Part shown: positions 34,470-44,314 of the stretch, piece after piece
Position numbering within the stretch: position 1 is the stretch's first letter
Layout of the letters: each line of letters starts with the position of its first letter
From: Kocuria sp.
Lineage (GTDB): Bacteria; Actinomycetota; Actinomycetes; Actinomycetales; Micrococcaceae
Length of the DNA stretch: 64,000 nucleotides
Direction of reading: 5' to 3'
Assembly (NCBI RefSeq): GCF_030530945.1
Contig: NZ_JAUMTZ010000004.1
Location: 184,162-248,161 of the forward strand
Program-made: the position numbers and the translations under genes
The notes under the pieces: generated by a model
Database searches by the model: none
Seen by the model: only the letters and a program-made list of their open reading frames with translations
What the model was told of the DNA's origin: nothing

Positions 34470-35633
34470 CTACGAGCGGCGGGGGGCGTCCTCCCGCTGG
34501 CTCTGCGCTGAGCGCAACTGCACCTGGGTGTCCATCGTCTCCCCGGTGGTCGTGGCGTTCACCTGGATCTCGAACCTCACGGTGGCCTCCACCTGCCGCC
34601 CGTCCCTCGGCCAGGTCACGGTCGCGGTGGCGGGGCGCCACTGCGCGGCGTGGAACGTGAGCGGGTCCCGCGCGTCCGGCTCCAGCAGCAGGGCCGGGCG
34701 GGAGTCCAGCTTCCACCGCACTCCCGAGAACCCCTGGGCCACCGCAGCCGAGGCGACGGACGACTGCGCTCCCCCACCCCCCGCCGACGACGCCGCCCGC
34801 TCCAGCTCCGGGGGCAGCGGGCACTGGGACGCGTCGAAGCGCACCACGCTGGCGCACCGGCCCACGGCCTGCTGCACCATCCGCTCGACCTCCTCCCACA
34901 TCCGCGGGGAGGCCTCGTAGCTCACCTCCGTCTTGGCCGGCCGGGGGTCCGCCATGTCTATCACCGCAGGGGCATGTTTTTCGGCCAGGAGGTAGGAGTC
35001 CCGCGGCAGGGCGACGTCGTAGTCCCCTGGCAGCGCCTCCAGACGCCACGTGCGGGCCGGGGAGGCGGGGTCGGAGGTGTCGGCGGGCACCAGGTCGGCG
35101 GCCGCCGGGTGCACCGTGGCGCCGTTGACGGACAGGGCGTCCACCGTGGCGGGGAGGTGGACGGACAGGCTCCGGTTGTCGCGCTCCCGCAGCTGCCACG
35201 AGTCGTTGAACGGACCCCACGCCGCGACCCGGTGGACCGTGTACTCGCGCCGCACGGTGGCGCCGTCGTTCATGCGGACGTCCGCGGCCACCCGGGCGAC
35301 ATCCCCCGTGACGTGTGTGCCCACGATCTCGTGGTGGCTCGGTCGGCCGGCCGCGGCCCGGTACATCGCGTTGCCGGGCAGCTGGGCGAGGCCGGCGCCG
35401 CCCGCCACGAGCAGAGGGGCGACGACCTGCCGGGCGCTGCCGCGCTCCAGCTGGCTCAGGTAGGTGTCCACGGGGTGCTCGGGGTCCCGGGAGACGAGGA
35501 CGTAGTTCGCGGCTGAGGACCACGCGGTGACCCCGAGGACCATGAGCACCACCACGAGCACCATGGGCCGGCGCAGGCTCCGCCACGAGGGCGGCTCCAC
35601 GTTCCGCGGCGCCTCGAAACGGGGTGACGTCAT
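34470..35633 (-). CDS. membrane-anchored extracytoplasmic protein of unknown function
   Basis: 387 residues. One N-terminal membrane segment (PMVLVVVLMVLGVTAWSSAA, about residues 23-42) is followed by a large, probably external domain with few Cys (VGRCASVVRFDASQCP may form a disulphide). The pattern of repeated beta-rich segments after the anchor recalls TcaA/YvbJ-like envelope proteins, but similarity is weak and I do not assign a family. It starts 14 bases after the GT87-like gene and is likely co-transcribed with it. Confidence 0.65.
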   Translation of the reverse strand: MTSPRFEAPRNVEPPSWRSLRRPMVLVVVLMVLGVTAWSSAANYVLVSRDPEHPVDTYLSQLERGSARQVVAPLLVAGGAGLAQLPGNAMYRAAAGRPSHHEIVGTHVTGDVARVAADVRMNDGATVRREYTVHRVAAWGPFNDSWQLRERDNRSLSVHLPATVDALSVNGATVHPAAADLVPADTSDPASPARTWRLEALPGDYDVALPRDSYLLAEKHAPAVIDMADPRPAKTEVSYEASPRMWEEVERMVQQAVGRCASVVRFDASQCPLPPELERAASSAGGGGAQSSVASAAVAQGFSGVRWKLDSRPALLLEPDARDPLTFHAAQWRPATATVTWPRDGRQVEATVRFEIQVNATTTGETMDTQVQLRSAQSQREDAPRRS

Positions 35634-35647
35634 TCAGCGCACCACCG

Positions 35648-36907
35648 TCACTGCACCGCGGAGGCGCCCAGGGCGGCGGCCTTGCGCCCCCGGAAGACGT
35701 CCACCACCACCGCCACCACCAGGTAGACCAGGAAGAGGTAGCGAACCACAGCGAGCAGGTCCTGGGCGCTCCACCCGAACTCCTGCACCCACGGCAGGGT
35801 GGGCCACGCGGAGGCGGGGAGCACCACGGTGGCCCAGTAGAACATCTCCACCACCTGCCACAGCGCGAACTCCACCCAGTTGCGGCGGCACAGGATGACC
35901 AGGGGCACGAGCCACACCACGTAGGTCAGCGAGTACTCCTTGGCCAGCAGGATGTAGAGGGCGAGCAGCAGGAAGGTCACCTGCACCGCGGAGGGCTCCC
36001 GCTTGCTGAGCAGCGCCACCAGCAGGACGAACACCAGGGCCAGGACCATGCTCAGCAGCACGAACTGCGCGCCACCCCCGGTGTCCAGCGAGATCCCCGT
36101 CCGGGGCTCCACGGTGGCGGACCACACGTTCCACAGGGAGGGCTGGTCGGTGTCGGAGTGCACTACGTCCTGGAACTGGGCCGTCCAGCGGTCCCACGCG
36201 GTGACCATGTAGGTGCCGTTGATCACCGCCCAGGAGACCACCGCCCAGAGCAGCGCGGAGCCGATGTCCTTCATGAACCGGTGCCGCGCGGCCATGATCA
36301 GCACGGCCAGCAGGACCACCACCGGGAAGAAGGCCACGGAGGCGCCGAAGCCCACCATGATCCCGGCCACCGCCGGGTTGCCGCGGACGTAGCCGAGCAG
36401 GGCCAGCATCATGAACAGCACGGCCCACAGGTCCCAGGACTGGAACCCCACGAGCACGATCACGGGGGACAGCGCCATCACCAGGGCGTCCGTGCGGCGG
36501 TTGCCGCTGAGGGAGGAGACCACGGCCACGACCGCCAGCCACACGAGGGCCAGCAGGACCAGGGAGAGGTCCAGGTAGAAGCCCCTGTCCACGTCCAGTC
36601 CCACGAGCGCGGAGAGGTTGGAGGCGAACCACCCGATGATGGTGGTGATCATGCCCACGAGCACGGGCTGGTCCCCGGTTGGCCCACCCGTGAAGAATCC
36701 GCCCGCCACGTCCGAGGAGCGCACCGCGAGGTCCCCCGCGCCGATCACGGTGGAGCACAGCTGCGGGACCTGGTCCGCCACGTGCCAGTCCGGCACCCGG
36801 CACGGGATGCGGATCAGGTAGGCCATCATGACCGTGTAGAGGCCGAGGCCCAGCAGGACCAGTCCGGCGCTGCCTCCGGACCTGTTGCGCGCACCTTCAA
36901 GGCTCAT
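35648..36907 (-). CDS. GT87-like polytopic membrane glycosyltransferase
   Basis: 419 residues with about 10 hydrophobic helices. Early segments carry Asp residues in a first outside loop (CRVPDWHVADQVPQLCS, GPTGDQPVLVG), as in polyprenyl-phosphate-mannose-dependent GT-C enzymes. The gene occupies the position of the GT87-type gene upstream of rpsF in mycobacteria (Rv0051), which supports the call. The sugar and acceptor are unknown; a mannan or arabinan of the envelope is possible. Confidence 0.65.
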   Translation of the reverse strand: MSLEGARNRSGGSAGLVLLGLGLYTVMMAYLIRIPCRVPDWHVADQVPQLCSTVIGAGDLAVRSSDVAGGFFTGGPTGDQPVLVGMITTIIGWFASNLSALVGLDVDRGFYLDLSLVLLALVWLAVVAVVSSLSGNRRTDALVMALSPVIVLVGFQSWDLWAVLFMMLALLGYVRGNPAVAGIMVGFGASVAFFPVVVLLAVLIMAARHRFMKDIGSALLWAVVSWAVINGTYMVTAWDRWTAQFQDVVHSDTDQPSLWNVWSATVEPRTGISLDTGGGAQFVLLSMVLALVFVLLVALLSKREPSAVQVTFLLLALYILLAKEYSLTYVVWLVPLVILCRRNWVEFALWQVVEMFYWATVVLPASAWPTLPWVQEFGWSAQDLLAVVRYLFLVYLVVAVVVDVFRGRKAAALGASAVQ

Positions 36908-37059
36908 GCGGGGACTCCTGGGATGCGGTGACGGGTGGGCACCAGTGTTCCACGGGTCTGCCCGAACGCCGCGTCACACCGCAACGCACGGGCCGCGCCC
37001 TGCCCCGTGAAGCAGATGCTCACGCGTTCATATGTGTGCGGGGGTGACGGTGCGGGTCC

Positions 37060-38496
37060 TCAGGAGTCCACGATCCCCTTCTCCCGGGCCCAGCGCAGGA
37101 GCCGCTCGCGCGCCACGTCCTCCCCCACCGCGCCCTCGTCCAGGCGCATCTCGAGCAGGAACTTGTAGGCGCGCCCCACGCTCGGTCCGGGACCGATGCC
37201 CAGGATCGCCATGATCTGCTGGCCGTCCAGCTCCGGGCGCACCGCCTCCAGCTGCTCCTGTTCCGCCAGCTGGGTGATGCGCCGCTCGAGCTCGTCGTAG
37301 TGGCCGGCCAGGCGGGACGCCTTGCGCCTGTTGCGCGTGGTCACGTCCGAGCGGGTGAGCCGGTGCAGCCGCTCGAGCTCCTCCCCCGCGTCCCGCACGT
37401 ACCGGCGCACCGCTGAGTCGGTCCAGTCCGCGTCCCCGTATCCGTAGAAGCGCATGTGCAGCTCCACGAGACGGGTGACGCGCTTGGTGGTGTCGTTGTC
37501 GAAGCGCAGCGCCTTCATCCGCTTGCGGGTGAGCTTGGCGCCCACCACCTCGTGGTGCCGGAAGCTCACAGCGCCGGAGGGTTCGAAGCGCCGGGTGGCG
37601 GGCTTGCCCACGTCGTGCATCAGGGCCGCGAACCGCAGGGCGAAGTCCGGGGCCGGCACGGGACCGTCCGGGCCGGTCTCCTTCTCGGCCGCCTGCTCCA
37701 TGACCGTGAGGGAGTGCTGGTAGACGTCCTTGTGGTGGTGCGCCTCGTCCGTCTCCAGCTGCAGGGCCGGCACCTCCGGCAGCACGATCTGCGCGAGCCC
37801 GGTGTCCACCATGAGCTCGATGCCGCGCCGGGGATGTGCCCCGCAGACGAGCTTGACCAGTTCCTCCCGCACCCGCTCGGCGGAGACGATCTCGATCCGC
37901 GGTGCCATCTCGGACATCGCGGCCCGCACGGGATCTGCCACGGTCAGCCCCAGCTGGGACGTGAACCGGGCGGCGCGCATCATGCGCAGGGGGTCGTCCG
38001 TGAAGGAGTCCTCCGGTGTTCCGGGGGTCCGCAGAACTCCCGCGTGCAGGTCTCTGATGCCTCCGAAGGGATCCACGAGCTCCATGTCCGGCAGCCGCAG
38101 GGCCATGGCGTTGACCGTGAAGTCGCGGCGGCGAAGATCCTCCACGAGGTCCTCGCCGAACGCCACCGAGGGCTTGCGGGACCCGGGGTCGTACGCCTCG
38201 GCGCGGTAGGTGGTGACCTCCAGCTGCATCCCCGCCTTGCGCATCCCGATGGTCCCGAAGTCCCGGCCGATCTCCCAGTGGGCGTCCGCCCAGTCCCGGA
38301 CGAGCGCCAGCGTCTGGTCGGGGCTCGCGTCCGTGGTGAAGTCCAGGTCCAGGGCGTCCCTGCCCAGCACGAGGTCCCGGACGGGTCCCCCCACCAGGGA
38401 GAGCTCGTGCCCGGCGCGCGCGAAGAGCCGCCCCAGTTCGAGGGAGACGGGGTGGAGGGAGGAGGTGTCCAGCAGCTGCGTCATGATGGCAACCAT
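37060..38496 (-). CDS. cca: CCA-adding tRNA nucleotidyltransferase
   Basis: 478 residues from ATG 38496; a second ATG 12 bases further in (38484, MTQLLDTSSL) is equally possible. The nucleotidyltransferase head has SLVGGPVRDLVLGRD and LDFTTDASPDQT (catalytic acidic pair), then RRDFTVNAMALRLPD. An HD domain follows (ALRFAALMHDVGKPATRRF). The enzyme adds or repairs the 3' CCA of tRNAs. The HD domain in a single chain is usual for actinobacteria. It is divergent from the Nudix gene, and homologues occupy this spot in related origin regions. Confidence 0.93.
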   Translation of the reverse strand: MVAIMTQLLDTSSLHPVSLELGRLFARAGHELSLVGGPVRDLVLGRDALDLDFTTDASPDQTLALVRDWADAHWEIGRDFGTIGMRKAGMQLEVTTYRAEAYDPGSRKPSVAFGEDLVEDLRRRDFTVNAMALRLPDMELVDPFGGIRDLHAGVLRTPGTPEDSFTDDPLRMMRAARFTSQLGLTVADPVRAAMSEMAPRIEIVSAERVREELVKLVCGAHPRRGIELMVDTGLAQIVLPEVPALQLETDEAHHHKDVYQHSLTVMEQAAEKETGPDGPVPAPDFALRFAALMHDVGKPATRRFEPSGAVSFRHHEVVGAKLTRKRMKALRFDNDTTKRVTRLVELHMRFYGYGDADWTDSAVRRYVRDAGEELERLHRLTRSDVTTRNRRKASRLAGHYDELERRITQLAEQEQLEAVRPELDGQQIMAILGIGPGPSVGRAYKFLLEMRLDEGAVGEDVARERLLRWAREKGIVDS

Positions 38497-38713
38497 TGTC
38501 GCACCACCGGCGCGACCCGCCCGGGGCGCTCGGCGCGGTGGCGGGGCGGCGGCGTCGCCCTCCGCAGAGGGACGGCCCGGTCGACCGGGAGGGCCCGCGG
38601 GGCGAGCCCCGGCGTGCGGGTGCGGCGGCACCACGAACGGTACGGGGAGGGGACGCCCCGGGCCCGCCACCCGCTTCGGGGTGAGGCGGGGGAATGTGGC
38701 TAAGGTAGGTGCC

Positions 38714-39214
38714 ATGGCTTTCCCCGTACCCAGCGCGCCCAAGAGGCGACCGAACCAACCGGTCTCCGCGCTGCCCACGGTGGAAGAGGTCTCGGCCGGG
38801 GGGATCGTGGTGAACCTCTCCGATCCCACGCACCCGGTGGCGATCATCGCGCGCATCAACCGCGGAGGGCGGCTCGAGTGGTGCCTGCCCAAGGGCCACC
38901 CCGAGGGGGACGAGACCAACCAGCAGGCCGCCGTGCGGGAGATCGAGGAGGAGACCGGGATCATGGGTCGCGTGCTCTCCCCGCTGGGCAGCATCGACTA
39001 CTGGTTCACCGTCTCCGGGCACCGCGTGCACAAGACCGTCCACCACTTCCTGCTCGAGGCCACCGGGGGTCACCTGACCACCGAGAACGACCCTGACCAC
39101 GAGGCCGTGGACGTGGCCTGGTCCGGCATCCACGACCTGGGCCGGAAGCTCTCCTTCCCGAACGAGCGGCGCATCGCCGACATCGCCCGGGAGTACATCA
39201 TCCACCAGTTGTAA
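38714..39214 (+). CDS. Nudix hydrolase
   Basis: 166 residues with a complete Nudix box: G-H-P-E-G-D-E-T, then AAVREIEEETGI, near residues 62-84. These residues bind Mg2+ and cleave nucleoside diphosphate-X substrates. The substrate cannot be read from the box. ATG 38714 has AAGGTAGG six bases upstream. The location next to cca and murJ is the same as in mycobacteria (Rv3908, mutT4 region). Confidence 0.88.
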   Translation: MAFPVPSAPKRRPNQPVSALPTVEEVSAGGIVVNLSDPTHPVAIIARINRGGRLEWCLPKGHPEGDETNQQAAVREIEEETGIMGRVLSPLGSIDYWFTVSGHRVHKTVHHFLLEATGGHLTTENDPDHEAVDVAWSGIHDLGRKLSFPNERRIADIAREYIIHQL

Positions 39215-39277
39215 GGTGTCCCGACCGCCGTTCTGCGCCGCAGGCGGTTCCCCCCTTCGTGCAGGAGGCACTGTCCC

Positions 39278-40933
39278 ATGGCAAGTTCCGGGGCGCGTTC
39301 GAGCGCCATCATGGCCTCGGGAACCCTGGTGTCCCGGATCCTGGGGTTCGTCAAGACCTTCCTCATCACCGTGGCCATCGGCTCGGCCGCGACCATGGCG
39401 GACGTCTTCCAGCTGGCCAACACGCTGCCGAACCTGATCTACGTGCTGATCGCCGGCGGTGTGTTCAACGCCGTGCTGGTCCCCCAGATCATCAAGGCCT
39501 CCAAGGCGGAGGACGAGGGCGCGGACTACATCTCCCGGCTGCTCACGCTCGCGGTCATCGCGCTGCTCGTGATCACCGGCGCGGTGCTGCTGTGCGTGGG
39601 CCCCATCATGCGTCTCATGGGTCCCGGCTGGTCCGAGGCCCAGCTGGCCATGGGCACCACGTTCGCGCTGATCACCTTCCCCCAGATCTTCTTCTACGGC
39701 CTGTACACGGTGGTGGGCCAGGTGCTCAACGCCAAGGGGGCGTTCGGTGCCTACATGTGGGCACCCGTGCTGAACAACGTGATCGCGATCGCCTCCCTGC
39801 TGGTGTTCGTCCAGCAGTTCGGCCCGTTCCGCACCCACCCCCACTCCCTGGAGAACTGGAGCACCGCCCAGACCTTCTGGCTCGTGGGGATGGCCACCGC
39901 TGGTGTGGCTGCGCAGGCCTTCGTCCTCTTCTGGCCGCTGGCCCGGCTGGGTCTGCACATCCGTCCCCGCTTCGGCTGGCGCGGCATCGGGCTCTCCACG
40001 GCGGGGCGCCTGGGTGGGTGGACGCTGGCCACCGGGGTGATCGCCAACCTGGCGTTCATGGCCCTGTACCGCACCGCGGCCATCCCCACGGGCGCCCGGC
40101 CCGAACTCGCCCCCGGCCCCGGCGGTCCGCCCCCCATGGCCGGCACCGCGGTGCTGGACCAGGCCACCATGCTCTACGCCCTCCCCCACGGAGTGATCGG
40201 GCTGTCCATTGCCACGGTGCTGTTCAACCGGATGGCCGCGGCCGCCACCGAGGGTGACAAAGAGTCCCTGGTGTCCTCCCTGTCCTCCAGCCTGCGGGTC
40301 ACGGGAGTGGCCACGGTCTTCTGCATGGTCGCGCTGATCGTGTACGCCGGTCCGCTGGGCATGCTGTTCTCGGGTGGCGTGCCCGCCGCCGGCGCGGTAA
40401 TCGGGCAGGTCATCACGGTCATCGCCATCGGGGCGCCGTTCATGTCCACCGCGTTCATGCTGGGCCGTGCGTTCTACGCCCGCGAGGACGCGCGGACACC
40501 GTTCTTCGTGCAGCTCGCGGTGTCCGCGTTCACGGTGGTGGGTGCCGTGGTGATCGCCCGGGTCTTCCCTCCGGAGCACATGGTCTTCGCCATCGCCGCG
40601 TGCTACGCGGTGCAGAACATCCTGGCCACCGTGGTCTACCACTACGCGCTGAAGCGGCGGATCGGCGACTACGGCCTGTCCCGCATCGTGGCCTCCCACG
40701 CCCGCATCCTGGCGGCCTCCCTGGTCTCCGCGGCGGCGGGGGCGGTCGTGCTCTGGCTGCTGGGCGGGTACAACACGGACGGGTTCCCGTGGCACGGGCA
40801 GCTCTCCGCCCTGCTGAGCACCGCCGTGGGTGGGATCGCCATGGCGCTCGTCTACGCGGTGGCGCTGAAGCTGTTCCGGGTCCAGGAGTTCACCGGGCTG
40901 CTGGCCCCGCTTCGCGCGAGGATCCGTCGGTAG
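39278..40933 (+). CDS. murJ: lipid II flippase MurJ (MviN)
   Basis: 551 residues with about 14 hydrophobic helices. The N-terminus, MASGTLVSRILGFVKTFLIT, has the conserved Arg-Gly pattern of helix 1. AGGAGG lies 8 bases before the ATG. MurJ moves lipid II from the inner to the outer face of the membrane for peptidoglycan synthesis. In mycobacteria the homologue carries a fused pseudokinase domain; here the chain ends after the membrane part (LLAPLRARIRR) and a separate pseudokinase-like gene follows 65 bases downstream. Confidence 0.93.
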   Translation: MASSGARSSAIMASGTLVSRILGFVKTFLITVAIGSAATMADVFQLANTLPNLIYVLIAGGVFNAVLVPQIIKASKAEDEGADYISRLLTLAVIALLVITGAVLLCVGPIMRLMGPGWSEAQLAMGTTFALITFPQIFFYGLYTVVGQVLNAKGAFGAYMWAPVLNNVIAIASLLVFVQQFGPFRTHPHSLENWSTAQTFWLVGMATAGVAAQAFVLFWPLARLGLHIRPRFGWRGIGLSTAGRLGGWTLATGVIANLAFMALYRTAAIPTGARPELAPGPGGPPPMAGTAVLDQATMLYALPHGVIGLSIATVLFNRMAAAATEGDKESLVSSLSSSLRVTGVATVFCMVALIVYAGPLGMLFSGGVPAAGAVIGQVITVIAIGAPFMSTAFMLGRAFYAREDARTPFFVQLAVSAFTVVGAVVIARVFPPEHMVFAIAACYAVQNILATVVYHYALKRRIGDYGLSRIVASHARILAASLVSAAAGAVVLWLLGGYNTDGFPWHGQLSALLSTAVGGIAMALVYAVALKLFRVQEFTGLLAPLRARIRR

Positions 40934-40998
40934 ACTGCCCGAAAGTCCGTTCTCGCGCCCGTGCGACCGTCGCGGCGCCCGAAGCAGAGGGAGCCACC

Positions 40999-42576
40999 GT
41001 GTCCCAGCCCATCGCGCTCGGAACCATCCTGGGGGGCCGCTACAAGGTCAGCGCGTCGCTGCGCAGCACCGCCGAGGGTGACCACGTGCTGCAGGGCGAG
41101 GACCAGATCCTGCGCCGCCGCGTCTCGATCCTCGTGCCCGCCGTGGCCCACGAGTCCACGGTGGTGGACAACGCACGCTCGCTGGCCGGGGGCGCGGGGC
41201 ACAGCGGCTTCCAGGTCCTGGACATGGGTCAGACCGAGGACACCACCTACCTGGTCACCTCCTACGCCCCGGCCACGGATCTCCTGGACACCCTGCTGCG
41301 CCCCGACGAGGACTCGGACGACTACTCCCTCTCGGACGACATCTTCGGCGACTCCCGCCCCACGTCCTCCTCCTCGTACATCTACCAGGAGCCGGACCCC
41401 ACGCAGCCGCAGCAGCGCGTGTCCCACGAGGACCCCGCCCGCGACGTCCCGGCCGTCACCCGGTGGGACGACTCCGACGAGGACTACGACGACGCCCCCG
41501 CCGCCCCGTCCGTGCGCAACCGGCTCGGGATGGCCCGCAGGATCGCCCCCGGGTCCGTGCGCTCCACCCTCTTCGACCGCGCCGCCTCGCGCAACGGCTC
41601 CGCCGGGGCCACGGTGGCCGCAGGGGCCATCGACCCCACCTACGACGGCGACAACCGCTACGAGAGCTACGAGCGCACCGAGGGCAAGCCGGGCCACCTG
41701 GACGACCCGCGGTCCGCGGGCTCCACCGGTGCGGACCCCTCCTCCCCGCACGACCGCCGCCCTGGCGACCAGCTCGACGACGACGCCGCGTCACCGCGCC
41801 CTGGAACCGGCACCCCCGCGCGGGGAAACACCGCCGCTGCCGCGGACTCGCCCGCCCGGAAGAGCACCCCCGTGCCCGCGGACCCCAGCCCCGCGGGTGC
41901 CACCGCCGTGGGTGCCACCCGGGACGAGCACCGGTCTCCCGTGCGGTGGCTGCTCCTGGCACTGCTCACCCTGCTGCTCGTGGCGGCCATCGTGCTGGGG
42001 TTCCGCGGTCTGGGATCGCTCTCCTCCCAGTTCTCCCGGCAGGCACCGCCGCAGCAGAACGCCGCACCGGCCGCGCCGGAAGGTTCCGCGGCGACGTCGT
42101 CGCGGCCGACCCCCAGTGCCTCGCCCGAGGTCGCGGCGGTGAGCCGGGTCACTCCCAACCCCGCATTCATGGCGGACACGGACGCCACGCTGAACCAGGC
42201 CACGGACGGCAACCCCGCCACGTACTGGCTCAGCTACGGCTTCTCGAACGCCACGTTCGGCAACCTCACCGACTCGGTGGGCCTGGCCGTGCAGCTGAAG
42301 GAACCCGCCGCCGCGCAGGAGCTCACCGTGCAGCAGGCGGACGGCAGCGGCGGGCAGTTCACCGTGTACGTCGCGGACCAGCCCTCCCTGGACGGCGCGG
42401 AGCAGGTGGGCTCGGGATCCTTCACCGGCCCGGAGGTCACCGTCCCGCTCTCCGACGCCGCCCGCACCACCCCGCACGGCTACGTCCTGGTGGTGTGGAC
42501 CGAGCTGCCGCGGCTCACCAACCCCATCGGCGGCTACCCGTACGGGCTGCGGATCAGCGAGATCTCGGTGCGCTGA
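40999..42576 (+). CDS. MurJ-associated pseudokinase with membrane anchor and discoidin-like external domain
   Basis: 525 residues from GTG 40999 (MSQPIALGTILGGRY), with AGAGGGAG upstream. Residues 1-100 look like the N-lobe of a protein kinase (LGGRYKVSASLRS, VTSYAPATDLLDTLL) but no HRD or DFG catalytic motif follows. Residues 100-310 are acidic, Pro/Ser-rich and low in complexity. One membrane helix (LLLALLTLLLVAAIVLGF) near residue 320 leads to an outside F5/8C-like domain with NQATDGNPATYWLSYGF and LAVQLKEPAAAQELTVQQ. In mycobacterial MviN these pseudokinase and external parts are fused to the flippase. The product probably acts with MurJ in regulation by Ser/Thr kinases and FHA proteins. 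Confidence 0.75.
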   Translation: MSQPIALGTILGGRYKVSASLRSTAEGDHVLQGEDQILRRRVSILVPAVAHESTVVDNARSLAGGAGHSGFQVLDMGQTEDTTYLVTSYAPATDLLDTLLRPDEDSDDYSLSDDIFGDSRPTSSSSYIYQEPDPTQPQQRVSHEDPARDVPAVTRWDDSDEDYDDAPAAPSVRNRLGMARRIAPGSVRSTLFDRAASRNGSAGATVAAGAIDPTYDGDNRYESYERTEGKPGHLDDPRSAGSTGADPSSPHDRRPGDQLDDDAASPRPGTGTPARGNTAAAADSPARKSTPVPADPSPAGATAVGATRDEHRSPVRWLLLALLTLLLVAAIVLGFRGLGSLSSQFSRQAPPQQNAAPAAPEGSAATSSRPTPSASPEVAAVSRVTPNPAFMADTDATLNQATDGNPATYWLSYGFSNATFGNLTDSVGLAVQLKEPAAAQELTVQQADGSGGQFTVYVADQPSLDGAEQVGSGSFTGPEVTVPLSDAARTTPHGYVLVVWTELPRLTNPIGGYPYGLRISEISVR

Positions 42577-42764
42577 GAGGCCCCCGGGGCGCTTTCTCCG
42601 CGCCGCGGGACCTGCCCCACGGCCTCCGCCCGGCGCCGCACGCACCACCCCACCCCGCGCGGCGGTACTGCCCCGGGCGGCCGGAATATCTCCGGGCACT
42701 CCCCACGTTCTGGGGTGTAGTCGACCTCCGCACACGCGGTGAACCGTGGAAAGGCTTCCTACCC

Positions 42765-43787
42765 GTGACCACTCAGCCCGGCATCTTCTCGAGCGCCGTC
42801 AACCTCAACGTCACCCCGCAGTCCGCCCCCGCGGACGCGGCCCCCGCGGGCGACGACGCCGTCCACGACGTCGTCATCGTGGGTTCCGGTCCCGCGGGAT
42901 ACACCGCGGCCATCTACACCGCCCGCGCGAACCTCAAGCCCGTGGTCCTGGCGGGCTCCGTGACCGCCGGCGGCGAGCTGATGAACACCACCGAGGTGGA
43001 GAACTACCCCGGGTTCATCGACGGCATCATGGGCCCCGAGCTCATGGCGAACATGCAGCAGCAGGCCGAGCGCTTCGGAGCGGACATCCGGTACGAGGAC
43101 GTGGTGTCGGTGGAGCTGGACGGGGAGGTCAAGACCGTGACCGTGGAGGACGGCACCGTGCTCCGCGCCCGTGCCGTGGTCATCTCCACGGGCTCCGCGT
43201 ACCGCAAGCTCGGGCTTCCGGACGAGGAGCGGCTGTCCGGCCACGGCGTCTCGTGGTGCGCCACGTGCGACGGGTTCTTCTTCAAGGGCCGCGAGGTGGC
43301 CGTGGTGGGCGGTGGAGACTCCGCGATCGAGGAGGCCACCTTCCTCACCAAGTTCGCCGACAAGGTCACCCTCATCCACCGGCGCGACCAGTTCCGGGCC
43401 TCGGACATCATGAAGCAGCGTGCGTTCGACGACCCCAAGATCGAGATCCTCTGGAACACCCGGGTGACCGGGATCCGCGGCGAGGACAAGGTGGAGGCGC
43501 TCGACCTCCAGGACACCGTCACCGGCGAGACCGCGCAGCTGCCCGTGGCCGGTGTGTTCGTGGCCATCGGCTCCGACCCGCGTGTGGACCTGGTCCGGGA
43601 CCAGCTGGAGCTCACCGTGGACAGCACGATCTCCGTGGACGGCCGCTCCTCCACCACGTCCCTGCCCGGGGTGTTCGCCGCGGGTGACGTGGTGGACCCC
43701 ACCTACCGCCAGGCCATCACCGCCGCCGCATCCGGCTGCGTCGCCGCGGTGGACGTGGAGCACTACCTCGCGGCCCTGGACAGCTGA
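42765..43787 (+). CDS. trxB: thioredoxin-disulfide reductase
   Basis: 340 residues from GTG 42765, with GGAAAGG upstream. FAD site VIVGSGPAGYTAAIYTARAN, redox motif CATC in WCATCDGFFFKG near residue 165, NADPH site GGGDSAIEEATFL, and the C-terminal FAD motif GVFAAGDVVDPTYRQ. The enzyme passes electrons from NADPH to thioredoxin. A 35-residue N-terminal extension with no obvious function precedes the FAD motif. trxA follows after 76 bases. Confidence 0.97.
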   Translation: MTTQPGIFSSAVNLNVTPQSAPADAAPAGDDAVHDVVIVGSGPAGYTAAIYTARANLKPVVLAGSVTAGGELMNTTEVENYPGFIDGIMGPELMANMQQQAERFGADIRYEDVVSVELDGEVKTVTVEDGTVLRARAVVISTGSAYRKLGLPDEERLSGHGVSWCATCDGFFFKGREVAVVGGGDSAIEEATFLTKFADKVTLIHRRDQFRASDIMKQRAFDDPKIEILWNTRVTGIRGEDKVEALDLQDTVTGETAQLPVAGVFVAIGSDPRVDLVRDQLELTVDSTISVDGRSSTTSLPGVFAAGDVVDPTYRQAITAAASGCVAAVDVEHYLAALDS

Positions 43788-43863
43788 TTCCAGAACCAAT
43801 CGCACCACCCACCCCGTGCCGCTCCGGAGCCCTCCGGGTGGCAGCCATCGAAAGGAACTGACC

Positions 43864-44199
43864 ATGAGCTCAGCCAAGGACGTCACCGACGCCACCTTCC
43901 GCACCGAGGTCCTCGAGAACTCCAAGCCCACCATCGTGGACTTCTGGGCCGAGTGGTGCGGTCCCTGCCGCCAGCTCGGACCCGTTCTCGACGCCCTCGC
44001 GGCCGAGTACGCCGACCAGGTGGACGTGGTGAAGGTGAACGTGGACGACAACCCCGCCATCGCCTCGCAGTACGGGATCACCTCCATCCCGGCCGTGTAC
44101 CTCTTCGCCAACGGGGACGTGGCCAAGACCTCCATCGGCGCGAAGCCCAAGTCCGCGCTCGAGAAGGAGTTCGGGGAGTACCTCACCCCCTCCGCGTGA
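43864..44199 (+). CDS. trxA: thioredoxin
   Basis: 111 residues with the active site WCGPC in VDFWAEWCGPCRQL, near residue 35, and the cis-proline segment TSIPAVYLF. GAAAGGAACTG gives a ribosome site 6-7 bases before ATG 43864. It reduces disulphides in cytoplasmic proteins together with TrxB. A strong terminator follows immediately. Confidence 0.97.
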   Translation: MSSAKDVTDATFRTEVLENSKPTIVDFWAEWCGPCRQLGPVLDALAAEYADQVDVVKVNVDDNPAIASQYGITSIPAVYLFANGDVAKTSIGAKPKSALEKEFGEYLTPSA

Positions 44200-44207
44200 C
44201 ACCCACG

Positions 44208-44252
44208 ACCCGGGCCCGTCGCACCTCCGGTGACACGGGCCCGGGTTTTCTC
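44208..44252 (+). terminator. rho-independent terminator of trxB-trxA
   Basis: A perfect 12-bp stem (44208-44219 with 44235-44246) is followed by TTTT at 44246-44249. It lies 9 bases after the trxA stop. Confidence 0.85.
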
Positions 44253-44314
44253 TGAGACGATGCATGTCAGACCGCCGTCCGCCGGGACGGGAACACTACC
44301 CAGAGGAGAACCAC

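Noticed and set aside
37028..40795. 1255-codon minus-strand frame opposite cca, the Nudix gene and murJ
   Set aside because: It crosses three real genes on both strands and shows only low-complexity composition.
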